This document shows, piece after piece, positions 1 to 12,306 of a DNA stretch of 64,000 nucleotides. This stretch comes from Pogostemon cablin (Eukaryota; Streptophyta; Magnoliopsida; Lamiales; Lamiaceae). The stretch lies in NCBI GenBank assembly GCA_023678885.1, contig CM042966.1:22396028-22460027 (forward strand). Reading direction: 5' to 3'. The first letter of the stretch is position 1, and the number at the start of each line of letters is the position of its first letter. The position numbers were made by a program, and so were the translations under genes. Under the pieces are notes generated by a model. That model did not search any database. It was not told the origin of the DNA and worked only from the letters and a program-made list of their open reading frames with translations.

Positions 1-513
1 TCAAACACTTCATGTGCATTATAAATTGTAAAGTGATCGAGAAATCCTTTAGAGTTTAGAACCCTTTTATAGGACATCTGATTGGTTTGATTAAGAGGTT
101 GATTAATCGTGTGAAGGGACTCTCATTTTAAGCTTAGTACCTTGTTGGAATTGTTTGAGTGAGAACCAATCGTTTGAGTTGTGTATTGATAATATCCTAT
201 TCATTTCGAGAGGGAGTTTAGGTGAACTAGTATTGACCCTTAGTCTATGCCAATGACACATATGAATTCGTTGCATGATATCTAGATTTTCCATACTTTA
301 AGTATTGTTAGTCTCATTCTCTATCTACTTGACTCATTCATTCATCTTCCCTTCATCTATCCATTTATTTTATTGTCATTTCTTGATTATCTCTCCTTCT
401 TAATCATTTCTATAATACTATGATGAACACGAGATTTCTTAGACCCTAGTACCTTCCTCCCTGTGGTTTGATAAATTCTTTAATTGGTCATCCCAACTAT
501 AAACGACTAATCA
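1..513 (+). repeat. Partial Athila-like LTR (downstream end)
   Basis: Read in reverse complement, this stretch matches the first ~520 bp of the solo LTR at 27967-29787, for example around the 'cacagggaggaaggtacta' segment. The shared similarity stops at 513, where this copy ends in ...CTAATCA, the inverse of the TGATTAATCA start of the solo LTR. Its sense direction is therefore plus and its left part lies outside the window. What follows (CTGAGTCGGAGCGCC) is not a convincing primer binding site, so I cannot tell a solo LTR from a 3' LTR. Confidence 0.7.
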
Positions 514-689
514 CTGAGTCGGAGCGCCAGTGGTAAATGTACCATCGATTAAAGACAAGCAACGATCTGTGAGTGCTAATCTACTCTTTTAGATGTTTTC
601 AAAGATTAGTTTAAATATATGTGCTTGTTGTTAAAGAATTCTTGAATTCAGGGTTAACGTTGGACTTGAGTATGGAATAAGCAGTGCTT

Positions 690-1590
690 TTTTCAAAGGG
701 ATCGAGGACCCCAGTGTTTGGTTTGACGATCAGGTGATTGAGAGAGTGTTCATGTGTATACTTAATATGTAAATATGTTCATTACTTCACATTATTCCTA
801 ATAAATTTGACTATGTTTCAGCACCTGGATGCATATCTCCGCTTATATTCAGAGTGACGACGGCCATAGACGTACACGTCCATCCGGAGGTTGGCAAATA
901 CTGCATTCTAGACATGCAATTCTCTATAAGTAACAAACATATTCTCAATTTATGAAATAATTTTACATGTAATTTTGAATCTGATCTTGTATGATGAATT
1001 TCCTCAAAGGTTTGAGTTAAATCCGTATGGAATGAGCACACAAGGCTGTACAAAGATGATAAAATGACATTTGCCAACATCAGTGATGACTTGTTGATAG
1101 ATCTTCGTGAGTATGCAGTAGGGAGATTGCCCATGTGGAGGGGGTCGAGGCCATGGATAGAGTGTGACGTGGTATTTTAGCTTAACCCTTGTTTTAATCA
1201 AATAATTATAACTCCTAATTTATACAAGTGTTTTACATCTAATATATGCATTCTTATGAATTCTATGGCAAATAAAGTTCATAGTCCATACGAATGCGCA
1301 CTACTACCTATGTGTAGTGCTTGCGAAGGACATGTCCTTCTTATGTTTTGACTCGTTTAGGCATAGATGGGATGACGAGCCTAACATGAGGGAGCATCGG
1401 TTGTTAGAGACTCTTCCATTCAGACGTGTCATTCCAGTTTTGATGCGCGAGATTCATACCCGAGAGGTTCCGCACCATTTGCATCTGACTCCAGCTCGTG
1501 ATGAGTTTTGTTACAGATAAGAGGACGGCTGCAGCTGCGGCCTTGCGTCTCTCAGGACCATTGACGGTTATTAATGAGGGACTTTAACTA
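690..1590 (+). pseudogene. ULP1-like (peptidase C48) protease relic, probably MULE-borne
   Basis: Pieces of a Ulp1/SENP-like cysteine protease can be read in order. A block IEDPSVWFDDQ (~698-732) is followed by HLDAYLRLYSE (~822-856), then an exon with ISDDLLIDLREYAVGRLPMW (~1080-1140). After a GT...AG intron (~1160-1275) comes HTNAHYYLCVV (catalytic His codon 1299), CFDSF (Asp codon 1335), and, after an in-frame TAA at 1518, EDGCSCGLASL (possible catalytic Cys codon 1536). The His-Asp-Cys order and spacing suit the C48 family. Stops and frameshifts break it. It converges with the MULE transposase 370 bp downstream; ULP1-like genes are known cargo of some plant MULEs (Kaonashi type). Recognition is by motif only. 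Confidence 0.58.
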
Positions 1591-1938
1591 GGATTCCCCC
1601 AAGTACATGACGCATTACCGGAAGTAAATTGTTTTCCAAATCTTTTGCGCTGGCACCATTATTTCCATAGCAAGATTTACATATATTTGAAGTGACAAAA
1701 ATTATTTTTCTTTTGTTTGTTCACTAATGAAAGGGATGACATTCTGTGGATTTAATTAAAAAATCAAGTTGATTACCGTTGATATTTACTCGCTCAATCA
1801 TTTTATTTATACGCTAAACTAATCTAAGTCCGAAATTGTCATTCCATTCAAAGGGATGATATATTGATAAAATATCCCGCTTATAGTCTACCGGTTGAAT
1901 TGAGAAGGACAGCGTAGACGACTATGTCCAATTTCACC

Positions 1939-4864
1939 CTAAATGCCATATTTTTTCTGTCTACGTAAATGGGGATTAGGGACAGCCGTCGAAGGAGGAG
2001 GTGGACCGCTGTTTGACGATGAAGCTCCAGTACAATTTACTCGATTGTGACCTGACTGTCGATAGTGCGAGCAAATATGTTCTTTGTGACGTCTCCTGAA
2101 TGACTCCATACCTGACCTTATCCGAGACTGTCATGGTCGGCCGACCTGCCTGTGTGGTAGCGAGGGGTTCACATGCTATGACTTGACTCTGTCAGGTGTG
2201 TCCCACTCAGTGTAGTGCGGAACAGGCATCACTGGACCAGCCCACATCCCTAATACACTGTTGCGATGGAAAACAGTAGACACGAAACCACTGGCTGACA
2301 ACCTGCAATTACTGAAGAATGTATAATATAAGAATCACAGACTCGGGCGATCAATATAAGTAAATAAGATGTATGACTACGTGCTGGATTGCCTTCATCG
2401 CATGAATACGTGGAACAAGTTCTTTCTGGAACTTCTCACATGTGCAGCTAGTGTCGTTCAAATCCATAGTGAATAGCTGATCACCGTCCGTGATTGCACT
2501 TATTTCCAATTAGTCTCGATATAGGTAGCATTATGGCAACACGAGAAAGTTTTGCTAGCTCATCATGGACACGCTTGCAGAGAATGGTACTCTCTTGCTC
2601 AGCTTAAGTTCGACGTTCGTAAAGCCACCTCTCGGTGATTGTGCGGGCAATCTTTAGCAGTGTGCATACAGGTAGCTTGCGCGCCCAACGTATGGCATTG
2701 TTATACAACTCAGCTGATGTAGAGTTCATAAACTCGTACCGTTTCACAGGACAATGGACCCTTGACCATTTTCATATCCCCACGACCCAACTAATTCCAT
2801 TAACTCCTGCGACCGAGCACCTCTCAATGAGGTCATGCAGCTGCAAATAACAAGTATGGAAAGGGGAATATTAGTAAAAAATCTATTGAATGGATGACAT
2901 TTGTAAATGTGAAATTATGAAGAAGTGGATGTTGGAAGACTAACCGATCAAAATCTCTCGATAGGTACGCATCCATCGCACTCTGAAATCTATACAAAAT
3001 GTTCTTTGCATAACAAGCTAAACTGTTCTTTAAATGATAACCGCACAGACCGTGACGTGCATCAGGATAGACAGTAGAAATAGCATGTGCGATACTGCAT
3101 GACCATCTGACACTATCAAAAGATCTCGTGGACATCTGTATGCCTCTCGAAGCCTTTCTAAAAATCATTTACACGACATGTTGTTCTCAACGTCGCCAAT
3201 GCCTAAGTTGAGTAGAAAAATTTGATGGTTTGGATCATTCGTAACTGCGACGAACATAATTCCTTTGTGCTTTCCCTTCATATGAGTCCCATCTATGACA
3301 ATAACTGGACGATCAAACTCTAGAAATCCCCGTCTGGATGCTCCAAGTGCATAAAATAAAAACCTGAAATGGTCCGCTTCATCAACGGAGATACAGGTAT
3401 GCTTATCACCATTTGTCAACTCCAACTGATACATGTACGCAGGGAGCATATAAAATAAGCTGTCGTGATCCCCGTACGTGTGTCCAACAGCCAGGTGTTT
3501 CGCCTTTAATGCCACATTGTAGCTAATGTCGAACCTAAAATTGTTCAAAATCTTTGTTCTCATCCCTTGGGGGTCGGAACCCAGTAATCTTATCAAATTG
3601 CCTAGCAGCAAAATATTGACCGATTATTTTGGATGACACCTGTGTAGGAGCGGGCCTGTCTGGATCATTTAAACAATCATGATGTTGAACGAATTTAACC
3701 AATCCCACAGCCCATAGCTCATTCTTGCATGCATTGCAAATCGACAACTTGTTTTACCCTTTAGCTTACATTCTACGTTATATCTGGTCGAGCTAGATCT
3801 TTCAACAATGGTCTCCACTCCGTTCCGCAAGTTATACATTCCTATTGCTATCTGTAACTTCTCTTTCGAATCAAATACACTTTTCTCTTGAAGAACGCCA
3901 GACGCATCAAAGTCAGGGACAGTCATATGATATTCTCTGTCAGCTTCATCCGGAATGCCTATGAACGTAACAGGTGCATCCATTTCAAGTAGAAATTTAC
4001 TTTAGTTCTATTCTAAATAAACATAGTTTTCATACCTGGAATCAACCAAGGATGGGTGGTGGGCCGTATACTATGAAAATCTTGTGACTGCATTTCAGGA
4101 CGGGGTAAGTCGCAACTAATCGGTTCAAGAAAGCTAGGGCTGCCTCTTTGACGTATGTAATCATAGACTTATTCATGCAATTGGATTCTTCTCTCCTCAG
4201 CACCATCATCACTTTTGCTAGAAGACTGATTACAATCCTGCAGTATATCATCTTCTTTGTTTTCATCTTCTTCTTCGATGGAACTATTCATGGGCTCAAC
4301 ATCATCATTATAAGCATGTACATCATTCTCACCCTCACTAGCATTGTCATTAGCTTCAGCATCTAGAGATTCTCTAAAATCAAACTACTGCATCTCTGAG
4401 ATCGGACTGTACCTCACATTCAAATCAAAATCAAGCCTAGCACTAGACTGTGCACTCGTACATGGATCATTGCTCGGACCAGAACTTCCGTTATTATAAC
4501 CCAACCCTAAAACCAAACTATTCCCTGAACCTTGTGCAGAAGGTTGAACGAATGCATTGCCAGCGACAGGAAGGAGTGTCACGTATACCATTCCTACATC
4601 AACATAGTTGAAAACTTCTGTCACATGTGCATTATTCTTTATCTTATATGTAGACATATGGCCATTGTACTCGAGCAGAGAATGAACTCCATAACCCCAA
4701 TAATTCAAATCAGATTGTACTATGTTATGAATTTCTAATAGCAAACTAGTATAATACAAATTGTCATCCCGCAAGTATAACCAGCGAACCTGTCCACCTT
4801 TGTATAGTAACTCATCCCAATATCCACCCAAACTCATTCCAACTTTTTTATAGCTCATCTGCAC
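1939..4864 (-). pseudogene. MuDR/MULE-family transposase, degenerate
   Basis: Read on the minus strand from ~4864, the domains appear in mudrA-like order. There is an N-terminal block (4864-4385) and a zinc-binding DNA-binding domain with CKLKGKTSCRFAMHAR (3983-3669). The DDE core (3611-3165) carries IVIDGTHMKGKHKG and a following TNDPNHQIF. SDGH (~3090) and the C-x2-H motif CGYHLKNSL (~3040) come next. A SWIM finger CTCEKFQKELVPRIHA (~2440) has Arg where Cys is usual. A GRP motif (~2155) precedes a zinc knuckle with GHN (~2031-2074) whose second Cys is replaced by Tyr. The stop is near 1939. Frame changes at ~3170, ~3090 and ~2480 and a stop near 2180 make it inactive as it stands. Some breaks, such as 4270-4385, could be introns. 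Confidence 0.82.
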
Positions 4865-4922
4865 ATTTTTTCAAGAAAATGTAAATGACGACAACATTAA
4901 AACAATAGAAAATTAGTTGCAA

Positions 4923-5540
4923 GTATTCTATTCGGTCAATATTATACTCTATTCGGCCAACGAATTATTGTATTCGGCCCCACACTATTTCACTATTCGG
5001 CTTACCTTGAGATGCCTTCAAAAATCTCAGTATATTTTTCTTCTATTCGGCCTATGTTTCTCTTATTTGGCCTATAAGGTTGTTCTATTTTGCCTACCAA
5101 TATTGTTATATTCGATCTACATGTTTTTTTTAAAAATAAAAATTTAATGTGAAAAATGTAGTTCTTCTATTCAGTCTATGTTTCTTGTATTCGGCCCATA
5201 AGATTGTTCTATTCGGCCTACAATACTTGTTCTATTCGGCCTATAATACTTGTTCTATTCGGCCTACTTATACTTTTTTCAAAATATGAAAAAATTTCAA
5301 GTGGATACATTTTTTCTCCGATTCAGCCGACATCTCTTCTATTCGGCCTACAAATGTTGTTCTATTCGGCCTACTTATTTTTTAAAAAATAGGAGATAAT
5401 TTTTTTTGCTATTCGACCAACGTTTTTGATATTCGGCCTACAAATCCTGTTATATTCGGACTAATTATTTCTTATTTAAAAATATAAAAAAAATTTAATG
5501 TAGATACATTTTACACTCCACTTATTCTATTTGGCATACT
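4923..5540 (+). repeat. Array of ~20 imperfect TTCTATTCGGCCTAC repeats (subterminal-type)
   Basis: Short repeats with consensus TTCTATTCGGCCTAC recur about every 20-35 bp. Clear copies lie near 4950, 5042, 5208, 5230, 5252, 5337 and 5360; variants such as TATTCGGTCAA, TATTTGGCCTA and TATTCGACCAA fill the rest. The array starts some 60 bp upstream of the start of the MULE transposase reading frame and ends at ~5540. Position and form resemble the subterminal transposase-binding repeats of class II elements, but no terminal inverted repeat was found to confirm the element's edge. Confidence 0.7.
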
Positions 5541-5559
5541 ATTATTTCTATTATAAAAT

Positions 5560-7895
5560 GTTGAATAAATAAAATATACTCATGAGGCATGTAAAAATGA
5601 TCAAATTAATGCATTCATAGCTGTTAAAACAAGTTTAAAACATATCTTGCATACCTGCTCCCCAAATTCTCACACCTCTAAAAAACTAGAAAAATAGTTG
5701 CTCCTCGAATGTTCAAACCTCGAAAGAAACTAGAAAAATAAAATGAATATATGTGTATGATACAGCACAATGGTTAGACCACCATTATATATATACATCA
5801 TTTTTTGTAAGCATATGAGGGAGCACATGCCTACATAGTTGTATTTTGACACTTTTTTCAGAAATAGAGAGGAATCGGATTCCTCTACTATATTTTTGGT
5901 ACTTTTGGTCAAAAAGTGAGGAATCTGATTCCTCAAACATGTGAACAGTGGGTCCCTCTCAATGGTATTTTGGTCAATTCCATTAAAAGTGGCTAGAATA
6001 AATTGTATATAACACATGTGGCCACTTAAAATTACTTTTAAGTAATAGTGGCTAATTTTTGCCATTTTCATTTTATTATATATTGATTACACTAGATCTT
6101 ACGTAAAATATTTATAGGTGGTAGAGAATGGATGATGCTTAAAGAAATATCATCATGATTGGTTTTAAATAAAAAATGGACATAACTAAAATAGTCTGCC
6201 TGATCCTAATTTTATTTAGTTTTCCTTTTTCAAAGTTCATTGTTTAACTAGGGACAATTTGACCACGGTTGATGGTTGGGTGAGGGTTTGTGCTTCAAGA
6301 AAGGTTGATTTTCTCAGAATCATCCCTTACGAGTTCCAATATATATAGAAACCAAGAATCCAAATTTACCCTTCATTACACTTCCTACTTTCCACAAAAA
6401 ACAGTAATGAGTCCCTGGAGAAATGTAAGAATCATATTGAACTCATAGCAAACACCCGCTCAGTGGAATGATTTTCAAGAATTGATGCGGAAAAATCGGC
6501 ACCGAATATTATGTGATATTTTGATGTGACATTTTTTATAATATCTCTTTATAGGATGACACGTGGTGGGATGGAAAAATTCAAGAGGAATGTGGTATGT
6601 TGCCCAAACTAATTTACACACTTTTAAAAATGCCTATTTTGACTAAATTTGAGCAAAAATGCTCACTTTCGAGATGAGTTTACTGATTTATCCCTATTAT
6701 ATGTGTCAGCATTTTCAGATCTAACATGAAGACAAAATATTATACCTACCATGAAAGACCGAGTGCACTAACAAAGTTTATAATTATAAAGTTATAATTA
6801 TAGTGAAAAGATCGAGTGGTTGTGACCGACTAATTAAAGTGAAAGTTTGAGTGACTAAGAATTGATAATTTTTTTATACAAACATTTATTAAAATTTTAA
6901 TTTAATAATTTTATTTATATCCGTCTTTTGGATATTAATGAGAATTGATAAGTTTTTAATACAAACACTTTTTAAAATATTACTTTGATAATTTTATTTA
7001 TATCCATCTTTTGGATATTAATTAATATCGATATTTAATTTTGTCATTCTTTATAAAATATTTAATTTCTGTCAAATTAAAATATAATATTTTTTATAAT
7101 TTTTTATTTTTATTATAATTTAGTATTTAAATATTAATTTGAGAAAGTAGATAAAAATTTTAAATAATATATTCATTCATTTTAACAATAGAGTGTTAAA
7201 ATAAAAAGGTGTTGAAAGACAGAGTGATACGTAAGAATAGGAATGAAAGACCGACTTAAGAAAGGTGTTGAAAGACTGAGTGATAGGTAAGAATTAGAAT
7301 ATAAGACCGAGTTATATAGTAGGTATAAAATGAAGTCATGATTCTTCACGTCAAATTAAGAGTATCAGAGTCTTTTTCTTTCAAAAATGGGCATATTTGC
7401 TTTTTTGTACTGCACCAGACATTTTTTAATGTGGTTATTTGACAGTGAACACTGTAGCCTGGATCCCAAAATTGAATCCCCTGTCCTAGGGTTTGCTGGT
7501 TGACTTAGAATATAGTTTTTCTCCTTTTCTCTTACGTGTCACTCATTCAACGCAATAGTACAAAAGATGTCACATAAAAAATGACACAAAAGATTCAAAC
7601 CCATAAAAATCTGGTACTTAATATTTAAATACAAATTAATGATTATAATTATTTAAATTTATTTTTTAATAGACTATTTTAGTTACTCTGCAAAATGTAA
7701 AAACCTCATTTTCCATCTAATTAAGTAACGAATGTATTTTTTATTTAAATTAAATTTGTATTTTAGCAACAGAATACCGATGACTACTTTATAATATTTT
7801 TATTAATAAAATAATATTATTTGTTATTTACAAATATATAAATTGTCAACGGAACTATTAGCAATAAATTACCAACGAAAATAATTATTAACAAA
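5560..7895. other. Gene-free AT-rich stretch with small tandem duplications
   Basis: No coding region is supported. A ~85-bp unit with TATCC(G/A)TCTTTTGGATATTAAT is repeated twice at 6869-7035, and a ~57-bp unit containing GTTGAAAGAC(A/T)GAGTGATA is repeated at 7208-7318. A half copy of the MITE seen whole at 24535 and 35447 lies at ~7510-7605, with CTCTTACGTGTCA.TCA and AAAGATGTCAC...AATGACACAAAAG. Confidence 0.55.
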
Positions 7896-7899
7896 ATAT

Positions 7900-8495
7900 T
7901 ACTCCCTCCGGCCACTTATAAGGTATCCATTTGCTTTTATTACGTGAATTAAAAAGTATTATTATTAAAAGTGTAGTCAATAGTTGTATTAGAGGGGTGT
8001 GGGGTCTTGTGTGGATCTTTTTTACTAAAAAGGAAAAATGAATTCCTTTGAAGTAACCGCACAAAATGAAAAAATGAAGGAAAAGCTTGGGTATGCCCCG
8101 ACACACGGGAGCACATTCCGTGTGCCTTTAGAATTTTATACTAAATTATATACACTTTAGTATAAAGATGTGTACTCTTTATTTTACAAGACAAATACTT
8201 GTGTGCGCCCGGGAGGACGGAAGCACATTCTGTGTGCCTTTAGAATTTTGTGTTAAATTGAATACTCTTTAGTATAAAAATATGTATCTTTTATTTTCTG
8301 AAAAAAAATAAAAAAATATAATGAAAAGTGTATACCCTTTAGAACAAAATGGTGTACCCTTACTAATTAAAGTGTATACCCTTTAAAACAAAATAATGTA
8401 TCATTATCCATAATACTAAATTATAAAGGCACACAGCGTGCGTCCGGGCGCACGCAAACCTCACTCTAAAATGAATACCTTTCAAGTGTCTTCAT
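7900..8495. mobile_element. Stowaway-like MITE, interrupted and truncated
   Basis: It starts at TA followed by CTCCCTCCGGCCACTTATAA and has the usual Stowaway interior (wording like GTGTAGTCAATAGTTGTATTAGAG). The mirrored wording AAAATGAATACCTTTCAAGTG resumes at ~8470, after the 8086-8457 insertion. The right terminal GGCCGGAGGGAGTA is missing. Confidence 0.6.
8086..8457 (-). mobile_element. Unclassified MITE with GC-rich hairpin termini, copy 1
   Basis: The right end (GCGTGCGTCCGGGCGCACGC) and the left end (ACACGGGAGCACATTCCGTG) are inverted versions of each other and each can itself fold. The AT-rich interior carries several GTGTATACCCTTTA-type units. It is inverted relative to the second copy at 9979-10344 and interrupts a Stowaway MITE. 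No clean target-site duplication was seen. Confidence 0.6.
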
Positions 8496-8585
8496 ATTCG
8501 TTAGTAAATAATTACCGTCCCACTTTAACAACTAAAAATAACCAATGAATTTTGTTCTTAATTCATTAGTAAAATTTAGTAAAGA

Positions 8586-9010
8586 ATTTTAGGCTTTTAC
8601 CAACCGCAAAGATTTGAAACGGATAAAAAGTAATAACATCATTAATGCTAAGTGGTACTCAATAGATGAAAAGTGATAATAGTGCTTTGAACTATTTCAT
8701 TAATAATTTATAATATAAATAAAAAGTGATAACAATTTATAAGGAAAGTGATAACTAATTACAAAAGATAAAATGATTTAATTTGTAGAGATTTCACACA
8801 AGACTTACCCTTTACAAACAAAATATTTTATTGGTAAAAAATGCCTAATAATATGGGCAAGTATTCCGTGAACTTATGGACGGTATATTTTGGCAAAGAC
8901 TTGTGTGAAATCATTTTAGAAGGACTTTCTTGAAATTAATAAAAAGTGATGCTAAATCGATGAAAAGTGATAAAGGTGCAGTGAACTATTTTATGAAAAA
9001 TGAAATGAAA
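8586..9010. repeat. Degenerate repeat rich in AAAAGTGATAA, related to ~41100-41545
   Basis: AAAAGTGATAA recurs with shared wording such as GAACTATTTCATTAATAAT. Two inverted segments, TTTCACACAAGACTTACCC (~8803) and AAGACTTGTGTGAAATC (~8900), suggest a foldback or MITE remnant. A similar segment lies downstream of the GDSL gene. Confidence 0.4.
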
Positions 9011-9362
9011 TTACTTTCTTTGTGACAGACGATCAAAATGGAAAAAAAAATCATCTTTCGAACGGACGGATGTAGTATTAATTTTGACTTTCACAAAAAT
9101 GTTGTCATATTTTATATGCACTATAGTATTTTCAAGAAACACTTTACTTTGAATATTATTTTTCTACAATCAAATATCCCTTTTTATAATTTTTTTTTAA
9201 ACTACTTATTCCTTGTGACAATCTCATAGTGTTTGCCTCTAGACGTTGGCCCCTAGCGCAGACCTACTTATAAAATAAAAATTGTAGGCATCATGATTCT
9301 TATGAGGTCTATGGATAAGTCATGCATGTAAGGGGAGATTGGCACGACAAAAATTTAAAATA

Positions 9363-9447
9363 TAATCCCTCCGTCCCATTGAAATGTACGCTCTTCTTTT
9401 GTAAATTACAAAGGTAGCGCGTACGTCTCAATGAGATGGAGGAAGTA
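9363..9447. mobile_element. Short Stowaway-type MITE (85 bp)
   Basis: The ends are TA-ATCCCTCCGTCCCATTGA and TCAATGAGATGGAGGAAG-TA with inverted GTACGC/GCGTAC next to them. The element is almost only its two terminal repeats. Confidence 0.65.
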
Positions 9448-9978
9448 AGTACTATAGGGGGTGCTTGGTTGGGGGTATTGGGTGGGGTTAATGGGAATGA
9501 AGATGTATCAATTTTCATTGTTGATGGTTGTTTGATCTAATGAGAATCAAAATTCCTTAATCACTCTCATTGATTTAAGAACTACTCTCCACCCTTCAAT
9601 CACTTTTCATTCCATTGTAATTGAACTCCTTAATGATACCTATTGTCATTCCAATCGAAGAATTCGAATCAAGCGATCCCATACTATATATATGAATTAC
9701 TTATAAAAAGTTATTCTTGTCTAATGGGTCTAGATATTCTTTCTCAATAAAAGGTTTTAAGTTCAAACCCACATAAAGGTAGATTTTCCTTCAATTTAGT
9801 TTTTATTTATTTATTTATTTATTAAACACAAATATTCTAAACATCAAATTTAATATATTTATGTTCAGGAATCATAAACTGATGGTCATAATAATACATT
9901 GAGTATCACCATAATATATTTATCCATTAATAATATTTTCACCATAATGTATCTAATAATAATATAATATGAGTGAGG

Positions 9979-10344
9979 CTTGCGTGCGCCCGGACGCACG
10001 GGAACACATTCCGTGCGTCTTTAGAAATTTAGTATTATGGGTAAGGGTACATTATTTTGGTCTAAATTGTATACACTTTAATTAATAAAATGTACATCAT
10101 TTTGTTCTAAAGGGTATACACTTTTCATTAATATTTTTTTCTTTAGAAAATAAAGGGTACACATTTTTATACTAAAGGGTATACAATTTAACACAAAATT
10201 CTAAAGGCGCATGGAGTGTTGTCCATGCGCCCAGATACACACAATAATTTTCTTTAGAAAATAAAGGGTACACATCTATATATTAAAAGGTATACAATTT
10301 AACACAAAATTCTAAAGACGCACGGAATGTGATCCGTGCGCCCG
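9979..10344 (+). mobile_element. Unclassified MITE with GC-rich hairpin termini, copy 2
   Basis: The left end is CTTGCGTGCGCCCGGACGCACGG followed by ACACATTCCGTGCGTCTTTAG; the right end is the inverse (CTAAAGACGCACGGAATGTG then CCGTGCGCCCGGGTGCATAAG). A third, internal end-like block (CTAAAGGCGCATGGAG..., ~10203) shows an end was duplicated. The interior resembles copy 1 at 8086-8457 in the opposite orientation. The family is not one I can name. Confidence 0.65.
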
Positions 10345-12020
10345 GGTGCATAAGAGTTTTTACCATATAATATTTATATTCAGAAATCTGATGGTGATAA
10401 TAATATATATAGGATTATATTGAGTATTACAATAATATATTGTATACATTAATAATATTTTCATCTTACTATATTTAGTAATATAAGTGTATAATGTGTA
10501 CTAAGTAATAATAAATTCTTTTTCTATATTCATAATCTTTTAATACTTTTAAATACTTTTTTTTTCTACATACTTTCTGTAGTATTTTTTTTTCAATACA
10601 TTTATAATTTGTTGTTCAGCTTTAATACCTTTATTTTTTTATAATTATTATTATTAAATAGTGTTTTTTTACACATTATATATTAAAGATACATATATAT
10701 TTGTTATATTAAAATCAATATAAATCATTTTTGTAATTATTTATATTATAATCACTTTCATAAATATTACTTTAGGTTAAAATATTATTAGTTGTGGTGT
10801 AAATTTTTTATGTTATTATAATGTAATTTTTTTAATTACTATTTTTACTCAATTAACTGTATAATACATCAGAAAGAGAAAATATAAATTCATGTATATA
10901 TAATACTACTAGTATGAATCCCGTGTATTATACGCGTTATAAATTTACAATTTCAAAAAATGTAATTTAAGTCTAATATAACTATTTATTCAATAATTTA
11001 AAAATATACATAATTCAAGTTTAATATTTATTCAATTATTATTTAAAATAAATTTATATTGAAGAGTAAAATTCAATTTATATACACTCAAAAGTGAATT
11101 TACTTCCATTGGTAAAAAGTTAATTTAATTGTTAAATTAATTTACCAAAAAAATTAAAAAAAAAGTAAATTTATTGAATTGATTTTTCAAATTCTGTTAT
11201 GATTGTTGTTGCAAAATTAAATTAATCAAAAATTTTAAAATATGTTAATTTAATCATTAAAGAAAAATATTTATAATAAGGTTAATTAATAAAAAATAGA
11301 ATCAATATAAATCTATTCGATGAAATAAAAAAATAACAAAATTAATTTAAAAAATTATAATATTAATCATGAAAAAAATTAATAAGTTAAACAAATCAAA
11401 AGATTAAAATATAATAAAAATTTTAAAGAAAAAAAGAATTAAAACAATTTTTTTAAAATTAATTAAAAGAAAATTTAAAAAAATATAAAAGAATCTGCTA
11501 AAAATTTAATTAATTCAAAATTTAAAAAATATTAATAATAAAAAAAAGTGGATATCTTTCTTCAGAACTTGAATTGAACTTGAAGAAAACTTTTGTTCTT
11601 TACGTGTGTGTAATAAATGAATAATAGGTGGAGAGTAGGTTATTTGCCAAAAAATTCACATGAAAAATTCTAAAAAATAAATAAATAAAAAAAATACAAA
11701 CAATTTTTTTAAATAAAATAAAAAATAATCAAAAGACAATTTTAAAAATATAAAAGAAACAGAAAAAATTAATCAATAAAAAATGAAAAACTTTACTTAA
11801 AAAGTGAAGATAGCTTTTGTTCGTTATGATGAATAATTTATGTGAACAAATAAATAAAGAGTCTTACTATATAGGCAGGGAGGGATCAATTTTTTTATTT
11901 ATTTTTTTATGTTTCTAAATAAGATTTGATTTAATTTTTATTTGATCTAATCTAATCATATAAATATTCGAATCTTAGAAAAAAATTTGTAAGAAAATTT
12001 ATGTGTTTATCACTAAATAT
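10345..12020. other. Very AT-rich, no gene; possible Helitron 3' end near 10909
   Basis: No coding region is seen. On the minus strand an imperfect hairpin (CGCGTATAATACACGGG, 10920-10936) is followed seven bases later by CTAG and T at 10912-10908, the layout of a Helitron 3' end (hairpin, CTRR, T). No matching 5' end was found, so this remains weak. The rest is A/T runs. Confidence 0.35.
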
Positions 12021-12306
12021 TACTCCCTCCGTCCCATAATACATTTCACGTTTATTGTTCCACGTTGTTTAAGAAAATGTGCACTTTTTGATCAATTTTA
12101 TTGATTTTGGAGGGTATTGTGGAATTTTTAGATAATAAAAAAGTATAAAGTAATGATATGTGTGTGAAAAATGAGTGGCAAATTTGAAATTAAAGGAACA
12201 TTTGAGGTTATTAGATAAAGTGATGTTTCCTTTTTTGGGGTGTGAAAGATTTTGTGGGACTAACAAATGAGGAAAGTGTAAAAGGTTTTATGGGACGGAG
12301 GGAGTA
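12021..12306. mobile_element. Stowaway MITE, complete
   Basis: TA-CTCCCTCCGTCCCATAATAC at the left and TTATGGGACGGAGGGAG-TA at the right give near-perfect inverted repeats with a TA target duplication. Length is 286 bp including the TAs. Confidence 0.85.

Noticed and set aside
514..545. Primer binding site after the 1-513 LTR
   Set aside because: CTGAGTCGGAGCGCCAGTGG does not begin with TGG and fits no tRNA end well enough.
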